From: Streptomyces sp. SID13726
Lineage (GTDB): Bacteria > Actinomycetota > Actinomycetes > Streptomycetales > Streptomycetaceae
Direction of reading: 5' to 3'
Length of the DNA stretch: 64,000 bases
Assembly (NCBI RefSeq): GCF_010548375.1
Contig: NZ_JAAGLY010000016.1
Span: 62,001 to 126,000, forward strand
The notes below the pieces were generated by a model that was not told the origin of the DNA, ran no database searches, and saw only the letters and a program-made list of their open reading frames with translations. Both the position numbers and the translations under genes were made by a program. Shown here piece by piece: positions 25,165 through 31,427 of the stretch (position 1 is the first letter of the stretch; the number at the start of each line of letters is the position of its first letter).

Positions 25165-25854
25165 ATGCGGGACGCGTACCACGAGGAACTTGACTCGATC
25201 GGCGACGGTCTGGTGGAAATGGCCAGGCTGGTCGGCTCGGCGATCGGACGCGCCACGACCTCGATCCTGGACTCCGACCTGAAGCTGGCCGAAAGCGTGA
25301 TCGAGGCCGACCAGAAGGTGGACGACCTCCAGCACGACCTGGAGGCCAAGGCGATAGCGCTCCTGGCCCGCCAGCAGCCGGTGGCCACGGACCTGCGCAT
25401 CGTCGTGACCTCGCTGCGGATGTCGGCCGACCTGGAGCGCTCCGGCGACCTGGCCCAGCACGTGGCGAAGCTGGCCCGCCTCCGCTTCCCCGAGCGCGCC
25501 ATCCCGCACGACCTGCACGCGACGATCCTGGAGATGGGCCAGCTCGCGCAGCGCCTGATGGCGAAGGCGGCGGAGGTCATCATCACGAAGGACGTCGACC
25601 TGGCGCTCCAGCTGGAGTCCGACGACGACGAGATGGACCTCCTGCACCGCACGCTCTTCCAGCACCTGCTGGACGACAAGTGGAAGCACGGCATCGAGAC
25701 GGCGGTCGACGTCACGCTGCTGGGCCGCTACTACGAGCGCTTCGCCGACCACGCGGTTTCGGTGGCCAAGCGGGTGGTGTACCTGGTGACGGGTGAGCAC
25801 GCGGATGATATTCAGCCGGACATTCAGCCGGTTACGGGGGCGGAGGGGGCGTGA
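25165..25854 (+). CDS. phoU: Phosphate signalling protein PhoU
   Basis: 229 residues, two repeats of a three-helix bundle, each with the metal-binding signature (first VTSLRMSADLERSGDLAQH; second LLGRYYERFADHAVSVAKRV). PhoU links the Pst phosphate importer to PhoR and keeps the Pho regulon off when phosphate is high. ATG 25165 follows GAGAGGGA. It is transcribed divergently from phoR-phoP across a PHO box, the standard Streptomyces arrangement. The C-terminal tail (DIQPDIQPVTGAEGA) is short and probably disordered. Confidence 0.95.
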   Translation: MRDAYHEELDSIGDGLVEMARLVGSAIGRATTSILDSDLKLAESVIEADQKVDDLQHDLEAKAIALLARQQPVATDLRIVVTSLRMSADLERSGDLAQHVAKLARLRFPERAIPHDLHATILEMGQLAQRLMAKAAEVIITKDVDLALQLESDDDEMDLLHRTLFQHLLDDKWKHGIETAVDVTLLGRYYERFADHAVSVAKRVVYLVTGEHADDIQPDIQPVTGAEGA

Positions 25855-26226
25855 CGGGGGACTGACGGGCGTCTGGCGGGGGTCTGGGTGGGGTGCCGGG
25901 GGTTTGGCGCGGGCCTGGGTGGGGTGCCGGGGGCTGTTCGGGTGACCTGGGGGTTGTTCGGGGAGTCCCCGGGGCTGGTCGTGGGCGGGGGCCTGGGGCT
26001 TGTTCGAGGGGTGCCGGGGCCCGTTCGGGGGGGGTGCCTGGGACTTGCTCGTGGGGAGTCCCCGGGGCTGGTCGTGGGCGGGGCGCCCGGAGCTTGCTCG
26101 GGAGTGCCGGGGTCTGTTCGTGAGGCGGGGTGCCCGGAGCTTGCTCGGGAGTACCGGGGGCCGTTCGTGGGGAGTCCCCCGGGGCCTGCTCGGGGAGTGC
26201 CGGGGGCTGTTCGGGGCGTGCGTGAG
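25855..26226. repeat. G-rich imperfect tandem repeat tract after phoU
   Basis: About 370 bp made of variants of GGGGAGTCCCCGGGGCTGG, TGCCGGGGGCTGTTCGGG and GCTTGCTCGGGAGTGCCGGG. One 31-bp unit is repeated exactly (25960-25990 and 26053-26083) with a third close copy near 26169. The plus strand is very G-rich and could form quadruplexes. Long open frames on both strands are compositional artefacts. Confidence 0.85.
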
Positions 26227-26255
26227 CCTCTGTGCGCCGTTGATGCGCCCAGAGG
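26227..26255 (+). terminator. Hairpin CCTCTG-GCGC / GCGC-CAGAGG
   Basis: CCTCTG (26227-26232) and GCGC (26234-26237) pair with GCGC (26245-26248) and CAGAGG (26250-26255) with single-base bulges. It closes the G-rich repeat tract and could end phoU transcription or form part of the leader of the small cysteine-rich ORF. Confidence 0.45.
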
Positions 26256-26329
26256 AGCGGGCATGCAATGGTCACAGGGCCCGATCCGGCAGTCGGTCCG
26301 GCGGTGCCCCCGCCTTCGAGGAGGGACCC

Positions 26330-26488
26330 ATGGCCGAATCCCCCAGCACCCCCCAGCCCGACCCCACCCAGGAACGCCCCACCGACCAGCCCACCCCGAT
26401 CCGAACCCTGACGGTCATCGGCGCGTGCGGCTGCGGGTCGGGGTGCGGGTGCGGGTGCCAGTCGGGCAATCCCTGCCAGTGCGGCTGA
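26330..26488 (+). CDS. Small cysteine-rich protein (52 residues)
   Basis: An ATG with a very strong ribosome site (GAGGAGGG, 5 nt away) opens a 52-residue ORF. The first 30 residues are polar, rich in Pro, Thr, Gln and Asp. The C-terminus is IGACGCGSGCGCGCQSGNPCQCG: seven cysteines, mostly spaced by one glycine. This could be a metal-binding peptide of metallothionein type, or a leader-plus-core peptide precursor; the sequence does not decide. A long hairpin follows 6 bp after the stop. No modification enzyme is obvious next door, although a methyltransferase gene follows. I do not know its family. Confidence 0.65.
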   Translation: MAESPSTPQPDPTQERPTDQPTPIRTLTVIGACGCGSGCGCGCQSGNPCQCG

Positions 26489-26493
26489 ATCTC

Positions 26494-26540
26494 GTACGAC
26501 TGTGAGGGCCTTGGGGTCGACCCGGGGCCCTTTGTCGTAC
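26494..26540 (+). terminator. Long composite hairpin after the cysteine-rich ORF
   Basis: GTACGAC (26494-26500) pairs with GTCGTAC (26534-26540), AGGGCC (26505-26510) with GGCCCT (26526-26531), and the centre GGGTCGACCC is itself palindromic. Its place directly after the small ORF supports that ORF being a transcription unit. Confidence 0.6.
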
Positions 26541-26579
26541 GCGGGCGTATATCGCTTGGGGTGGCTCCGGGTCTGCTCG

Positions 26580-26585
26580 TAGGGT
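26580..26585 (+). promoter_or_regulatory. -10-like hexamer TAGGGT, likely leaderless start
   Basis: TAGGGT lies 7 nt before GTG 26593, the same sequence and spacing as before GTG 8193. Confidence 0.45.
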
Positions 26586-26592
26586 CCCGCCC

Positions 26593-27285
26593 GTGGAGCG
26601 GCACGTCGACCAGCGCTGGGAGCGGCAGATGGACTGGCACATGTGGCACGACCGCTACGACGCCCCCGAGTCACCGCTCGCCCTCCGCCTGCGGCAGGTC
26701 CAGGACCGTGTCCGACTCTGCCTGGACGACGCCCCGCCCGGCCCGCTGCGAGTGGTGAGCGTGTGCGCGGGCCAGGGCCGGGATCTGCTGGGCGTGCTCC
26801 CCACCCACCCCCGCCGCGAGGACGTACGTGCCCGGCTGGTGGAACTGGACCCGGCGAACGTCGCGGCGGCGACGCGTGCCGCCCGTACGGCAGGACTGTC
26901 GGCCGGCGTCGAGGCCGTGACCGAGGACGCGGCCCTGCTGGACCACTACGCCGGCCTGGTACCGGCCGACCTGGTCCTCCTGTGCGGAGTCTTCGGCAAC
27001 ATCACGGACCGGGACATCGAACGCACGGTGGACGCCTGCCGGCAGCTCTGCCGAACCGGCGGCCGAGTCATCTGGACCCGCCACCGGAACGCGCCCGACC
27101 GGGTCCCCATGATCTGCGAGTGGTTCGAGCGACGGGGCTTCACCCGCGAGTGGCTGACGGACGCGGACCAGGTCCAGTCGGTGGGGGTGCACCGCTTCGA
27201 GGGGTGTCCCGTTCCGCTGCGACCGGGTGCGCGGGTCTTTGAGTTCGTGGGGTACGAGGGGTTGCGTGGGACGGGGTGTGGGTGA
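26593..27285 (+). CDS. Class I SAM-dependent methyltransferase-like protein
   Basis: 230 residues. The Rossmann-type SAM site is VVSVCAGQGRDLLGVL (motif I) with the acidic residue in ARLVELDPANVAAA (motif II), then PADLVLLCGVFGNI (motif IV region). The N-terminus (WERQMDWHMWHDRYDAP) is a helical lid. The substrate is unknown. GTG 26593 is preceded by a -10-like TAGGGT and no ribosome site, so the message may be leaderless. It follows the cysteine-rich ORF but is separated from it by a hairpin. Confidence 0.85.
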   Translation: MERHVDQRWERQMDWHMWHDRYDAPESPLALRLRQVQDRVRLCLDDAPPGPLRVVSVCAGQGRDLLGVLPTHPRREDVRARLVELDPANVAAATRAARTAGLSAGVEAVTEDAALLDHYAGLVPADLVLLCGVFGNITDRDIERTVDACRQLCRTGGRVIWTRHRNAPDRVPMICEWFERRGFTREWLTDADQVQSVGVHRFEGCPVPLRPGARVFEFVGYEGLRGTGCG

Positions 27286-27432
27286 GGGAGCTGCCGGCGT
27301 CGGGGTCCGTCAGGTGACGGGCAACTCGTGGGCTCGTCGGCAGGCTTGGGCTCTGAGGGCCTTGAGGTGGCCGTAGAACGGGTGGTGGCTGTTCTGGCCG
27401 AGGTTCAGCGGGAGGTCGGGCAGCTGTGCATG

Positions 27433-27657
27433 TCAGGCACGCCGAGGCACGATGCTCACCGCGCGGTAGTCGTATCCGTCCTGTTTGAAGCCCGGAGCCT
27501 CCCACTGGAGGTCCACCTGTTGTCCGGGCGACAGGGTGCGGAAGCCGGGCACCTGGATGTCGGAGTAGTGGCCGAAGCAACCCCCGGGGGTCTCGGGGGA
27601 GTCGAGCACGCCCCACCCTTCCTCGTCGTTCCACTCGCGGACGGTCGCAGTCACCAT
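27433..27657 (-). CDS. Cold-shock-domain protein
   Basis: 74 residues, one OB fold. GWGVLDSPETPGGCFGHYSDIQ covers the RNP1/RNP2-like RNA-binding strands (degenerate compared with the KGFGFI/VFVH of CspA), and PGQQVDLQWEAPGFKQDGYDYRAVSIV is the C-terminal half. It should bind single-stranded nucleic acid. ATG 27657 is the natural start. The frame stays open for 38 codons after its TGA (to about 27316), coding for a plausible helix, so it may be a truncated form of a longer relative. The rest of the interval 27286-27432 holds nothing else I recognise. Confidence 0.85.
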   Translation of the reverse strand: MVTATVREWNDEEGWGVLDSPETPGGCFGHYSDIQVPGFRTLSPGQQVDLQWEAPGFKQDGYDYRAVSIVPRRA

Positions 27658-27745
27658 GGGCGGCACCCTACGGGCTTCGGTCTGAGAAGCCGGGCCGTGT
27701 TCTCCCCCCAGCACCCGGTGGCGGCGTTGCAGTCGAGAAAGTCCG

Positions 27746-27784
27746 ACAGACAGGGCAGTCGAACCTCCTTCCGTGCCCGTCTGT
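27746..27784. promoter_or_regulatory. Inverted repeat upstream of the SigE-family gene
   Basis: ACAGACAGGGCA (27746-27757) pairs with TGCCCGTCTGT (27774-27784) with one bulged base and a 16-nt spacer. It ends just before the ribosome site of the TTG-started sigma gene, so it could be an operator or an attenuating hairpin. Confidence 0.4.
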
Positions 27785-27807
27785 AAAAGGGAACGAGGGA
27801 GGGCGCA

Positions 27808-28356
27808 TTGAACGCCGACGAGGAACGCCAGTTCCGCGAGTTCGTGGCGGCGCGGTCGAGATCGCTGCTGCACACGGCATACCTGCTGACCGGGGATTGG
27901 GAACAGGGAAGGGATCTGCTCCAGACCGCGCTTGCCTCCACCGCTCGGCGCTGGTCGAAGCTGCGCAACCGGGAGCAGCCGGAGATCTATGTGCGCCGGG
28001 CGCTCTACCACGCCCAGGTGGATCGCTTCCGGCTCCTCAGCTGGGGGCGTGAGACGGTCACGGACACCCTGCCGGACCGGCCGTCCGGGCAGGCCGGCGA
28101 CGTGGCCGACACCGTGGTCCAGCGGCAGGACATCATGGCCGCGCTACGGCGGCTGCCCAAGCGGCAGCGTGCGGTGATCGTGCTGCGGTACTTCGAGGAC
28201 CGCCCGGATCACGAGATCGCCGTGATTCTGGGCGTTGCTCAGGGGACGGTCCGTAGCCAGACCCACAAGGCACTCGCTGCTCTCCGCACCACCCTGGCCG
28301 AGGCAGGGCCGTCGGCCTCCTCTTCCACTGCCTCCGGAAGGGGCGTCATCGCATGA
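27808..28356 (+). CDS. SigE-family ECF RNA polymerase sigma factor
   Basis: 182 residues. Region 2 is the compact FREFVAARSRSLLHTAYLLTGDWEQGRDLLQTAL form typical of the actinobacterial SigE family, and region 4 is ALRRLPKRQRAVIVLRYFEDRPDHEIAVILGVAQGTVRSQTHKAL with its helix-turn-helix. A TTG start at 27808 is chosen because GAGGGAGG lies directly upstream and no ATG or GTG fits. The stop overlaps the ATG of the next gene, a membrane protein that is the likely partner or anti-sigma factor. Confidence 0.9.
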   Translation: MNADEERQFREFVAARSRSLLHTAYLLTGDWEQGRDLLQTALASTARRWSKLRNREQPEIYVRRALYHAQVDRFRLLSWGRETVTDTLPDRPSGQAGDVADTVVQRQDIMAALRRLPKRQRAVIVLRYFEDRPDHEIAVILGVAQGTVRSQTHKALAALRTTLAEAGPSASSSTASGRGVIA

Positions 28357-29063
28357 ACGGCTCGACCGAACACCCGCTGCACGAAACGCTGCTGCACGAT
28401 GCCCTGCACGCACATGTCCGGGAGAGCGGCGGTGACGCCGCCGGTGCCCGTCTGGCCGGCCTGGCCGACGGCGCGCTGCGGGTCGCCCGGCGGCGGCAGC
28501 GGCTGGCCCGCACCGGGGTCGGCGTCGCCGCCGTCGCCGTGGTCGCCACCGCCTGGGTGGCCTTCGCGGGCGGTACGGCCCCCGGCGCGCAGGAGGTCCG
28601 GCCCGGGATGGGGGGCGGCGCCGGGAAGGCGGTCCCGGTCTCCCTCCTGCCGGTCACCTCGGCCACGGAGCGGGCCTGCGCCCAGGGCAGCGGCGGCTAC
28701 ACCGTGAAAGCCAGCGCGAACCACCCGGCGTCCTGCGTCCACGCCGACCGGGCGGGCGGCATGAGCGACATCCGGGTAGCCTCCGCGACGGCCGAGAAGA
28801 GCACCATCGACGGCACCTGGCAGGTCGAGGTGACCCTCAGCCCCACCGACCGGACCCGCTTCGCCGCCCTCACCGGTTCCATCGCGGGAGCCCCGGCCCC
28901 GCGCAACTCGTTCGCCATCGTCATCGACGGCAAGCTCTGGGACATGCCCTCCGTGACCGCCTCGCTCACCGGCGGCCGCTTCGAAATCATCGGGACCTAC
29001 GTCGGAGACCTCACAAGCGCCACCGCCCACAACCTCGCCGACCGGCTGGATCCCGGCAGGTGA
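28353..29063 (+). CDS. Membrane-anchored partner of the SigE-family sigma factor
   Basis: 236 residues. A short cytoplasmic helix (LHETLLHDALHAHVRESGG) precedes one membrane segment (TGVGVAAVAVVATAWVAFAGG) and an external domain whose end (QVEVTLSPTDRTRFAALTGS ... NSFAIVIDGKLWDMPSVTASLTGG) matches the SecDF P1 head subdomain found in many actinobacterial lipoproteins. A zinc-binding HxxxCxxC anti-sigma motif is absent. ATGA overlap with the sigma gene implies coupled synthesis; an anti-sigma or sensor role is inference. A hairpin terminator follows. Confidence 0.82.
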   Translation: MNGSTEHPLHETLLHDALHAHVRESGGDAAGARLAGLADGALRVARRRQRLARTGVGVAAVAVVATAWVAFAGGTAPGAQEVRPGMGGGAGKAVPVSLLPVTSATERACAQGSGGYTVKASANHPASCVHADRAGGMSDIRVASATAEKSTIDGTWQVEVTLSPTDRTRFAALTGSIAGAPAPRNSFAIVIDGKLWDMPSVTASLTGGRFEIIGTYVGDLTSATAHNLADRLDPGR

Positions 29064-29079
29064 GCAGCCAACTCCTGCT

Positions 29080-29118
29080 AGGCCCCCTACCAGCAGAGAA
29101 CCTGCCGACAGGGGGCCT
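29080..29118. terminator. Hairpin terminator between convergent genes
   Basis: AGGCCCCCT (29080-29088) pairs perfectly with AGGGGGCCT (29110-29118) around a 21-nt loop, between the sigma-partner gene and gpmA. Confidence 0.8.
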
Positions 29119-29130
29119 GTTCGTGCGGGC

Positions 29131-29892
29131 CTACTTCTTCTTGCCCTGATTCTTGACCGCCTCGATCGCCGCCGCGGCCGCGTCCGGGTCGAGGTATGTC
29201 CCGCCCGGGTTGACCGGGTTGAAGTCGGCGTCGAGTTCGTAGGCGAGGGGGATGCCCGTCGGGATGTTGAGGCCGGCGATGTCGGCGTCCGAGATGCCGT
29301 CCAGGTGCTTGACCAGGGCGCGCAGGGAGTTGCCGTGGGCCGCGACCAGGACGGTGCGTCCGGCGAGGAGGTCGGGGACGATGCCGTCGTACCAGTACGG
29401 GAGCATGCGGACGACGACGTCCTTCAGGCACTCCGTGCGGGGGCGCAGCTCCGGGGGGATGGCGGCGTAGCGGGGGTCCGCGGACTGGGAGAACTCCGAG
29501 TCGTCCGAGAGAGGCGGCGGCGGGGTGTCGTAGGAGCGACGCCACAGCATGAACTGCTCCTCGCCGAACTCCGCGAGGGTCTGCGCCTTGTCCTTGCCCT
29601 GGAGGGCGCCGTAGTGGCGTTCGTTCAGGCGCCAGCTGCGGTGGACCGGGATCCAGTGGCGGTCGGCGGACTCCAGCGCGAGCTGGGCCGTGCGGATCGC
29701 GCGCTTCTGGAGGGACGTGTGGACCACGTCGGGGAGGAGGTCGGCGTCCTTCAGGAGCTCGCCGCCGCGGACTGCCTCCTTCTCGCCCTTCTCGTTGAGG
29801 TTGACGTCCACCCAGCCGGTGAACAGGTTCTTCGCGTTCCATTCGCTCTCGCCGTGGCGGAGGAGGATCAGCTTGTACGGTGCGTCGGCCAT
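29131..29892 (-). CDS. gpmA: 2,3-bisphosphoglycerate-dependent phosphoglycerate mutase
   Basis: 253 residues. The catalytic phosphohistidine is in LLRHGESEWN, the acid/base region in LNERHYGALQGKD, and the second His in VLVAAHGNSLRALVKHLDGI. It interconverts 3- and 2-phosphoglycerate in glycolysis. The C-terminal lid (PDAAAAAIEAVKNQGKKK) is family-typical. It is a single-gene unit, divergent from the MFS transporter gene across 152 bp. Confidence 0.97.
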   Translation of the reverse strand: MADAPYKLILLRHGESEWNAKNLFTGWVDVNLNEKGEKEAVRGGELLKDADLLPDVVHTSLQKRAIRTAQLALESADRHWIPVHRSWRLNERHYGALQGKDKAQTLAEFGEEQFMLWRRSYDTPPPPLSDDSEFSQSADPRYAAIPPELRPRTECLKDVVVRMLPYWYDGIVPDLLAGRTVLVAAHGNSLRALVKHLDGISDADIAGLNIPTGIPLAYELDADFNPVNPGGTYLDPDAAAAAIEAVKNQGKKK

Positions 29893-30044
29893 GCGTATGA
29901 GCGTAATCCACGCCTTCGGTCCGGGGAGTGCCCGCTCGACAGACGGACGGTTGACGGGATCTGTTAATCGAGTGGCCCGCCGTGACCCCGGGTTCGTAAG
30001 TTGTGCTCACTGTCTGGGCCGCTTACACACGGGGGGAACCGTCC

Positions 30045-31319
30045 ATGCCACTCGCCTTCCCGGGACGCCTGAGACGCGCCACCCGTGAGACCGTCTCCGG
30101 TCTCCCCCGCGCGTTCTGGTGGCTGTGGACCAGCACGCTCGTCAACCGGCTCGGCGCCTTCGTCGCCACCTTCATGGCGCTCTATCTGACCCTCGACCGC
30201 GGCTACTCCGCCTCCTACGCCGGTCTCGTCGCCTCGCTCTACGGCCTGGGCGGCGTCGTCTCGTCGATCGGTGCCGGGGTCATGACCGACCGGCTGGGGC
30301 GGCGGCCCACGCTGCTCGTCGCGCAGTCCGCGACCGCCGTCTCCGTCGCGCTGCTCGGCTTCGTGCACCACCCCGTCGCCATCGCCGCCGTCGCCTGTCT
30401 CGTCGGCATGGCCTCCAACGCCTCCCGGCCCGCCGTGCAGGCGATGATGGCCGACATCGTCCGGCCCGAGGACCGGGTGCGGGCCTTCTCCTTGAACTAC
30501 TGGGCCATCAACCTCGGGTTCGCCGTCTCCTCCATGGCCGCCGGGTTCATCGCCGAGTTCAGCTATCTCGCGGGCTTCCTGATCGAGGCCGGGATGACCG
30601 CCGTCTGCGCGGTCGTCGTCTTCCTCAAGCTGCCCGAGTCCCGGCCGGCCGTGGCGCCGACCGCGGCGAAGACCGAGGACGTCGGCCTCGGCACCGTCCT
30701 GCGCGACCGGCGCTTCATGAGCGTCGTCGGGCTGTCCTTCCTCGTCGCGGTGGTCTTCCAGCAGGGGTCGATCGGGCTGCCCGTGGCGATGGGCGCGGCC
30801 GGGTTCACGCCCGCGGACTACGGCACGGCCATCGCCGTCAACGGCTTCCTGATCGTCGCGCTCCAGATCCCGGTGACCCGTTTCATCCAGGACCGGGACC
30901 CGGGGCGGCTCCTCGTCGTCTCGTCCCTGCTCGCGGGGTACGGCTTCGGGCTCACCGCCTTCGCCGGGTCCGTGGGCCTGTTCGCCCTCACCGTGTGCGT
31001 GTGGACCCTCGGCGAGATGATCAACGCGCCGACCCAGAGCGGGCTCGTGGTCCGGCTCTCCCCCACCCATGGGCGGGGGCGGTACCAGGGGATGTACACG
31101 CTGTCCTGGTCGGTCGCGGGGCTGGTGGCGCCGTTGCTGTCCGGGGTGGTCATCGATCGGTTCGGGGCGGGGTGGTTGTGGGGAGTCTGTGCGGTGGTGG
31201 GGACGTTGGCGGGGGTCGGGTACGCGGCCCTCATGCGCGGCCTCCCGGCCGACGGCGGCACCGGCGACACCGGCGGTACGAGCCCGGCGGCGGCGAAGAC
31301 GGAGGTCGAGGCCGCCTGA
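30045..31319 (+). CDS. MFS transporter (12-helix, DHA1-like)
   Basis: 424 residues, 12 predicted membrane helices. The loop 2-3 motif GAGVMTDRLGRRPTLL and an N-terminal domain beginning WWLWTSTLVNRLGAFVATFMALYL fit a drug or metabolite proton antiporter. The substrate is unknown. ATG 30045 follows GGGGGGAA, and the C-terminus ends in a short Ala/Thr/Gly tail. It begins 152 bp from the divergent gpmA and ends 108 bp before the TIR gene, so it is probably a separate unit. Confidence 0.92.
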   Translation: MPLAFPGRLRRATRETVSGLPRAFWWLWTSTLVNRLGAFVATFMALYLTLDRGYSASYAGLVASLYGLGGVVSSIGAGVMTDRLGRRPTLLVAQSATAVSVALLGFVHHPVAIAAVACLVGMASNASRPAVQAMMADIVRPEDRVRAFSLNYWAINLGFAVSSMAAGFIAEFSYLAGFLIEAGMTAVCAVVVFLKLPESRPAVAPTAAKTEDVGLGTVLRDRRFMSVVGLSFLVAVVFQQGSIGLPVAMGAAGFTPADYGTAIAVNGFLIVALQIPVTRFIQDRDPGRLLVVSSLLAGYGFGLTAFAGSVGLFALTVCVWTLGEMINAPTQSGLVVRLSPTHGRGRYQGMYTLSWSVAGLVAPLLSGVVIDRFGAGWLWGVCAVVGTLAGVGYAALMRGLPADGGTGDTGGTSPAAAKTEVEAA

Positions 31320-31427
31320 CCCCGGGCGGCCGTCTTCGGTGACTTCTCCCTCTTCCCCGGTACGGCGCGGTATACAGGAAGCGGCGGTGAGGGGGCCGTT
31401 GGGGCCGCTGGGGTGGGAGACGCGCAC

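Noticed and set aside
25824..26264. Pro/Thr/Gly-rich minus-strand open frames opposite the phoU 3' region
   Set aside because: They arise from the G-rich tandem repeats; no start signal or domain supports them.
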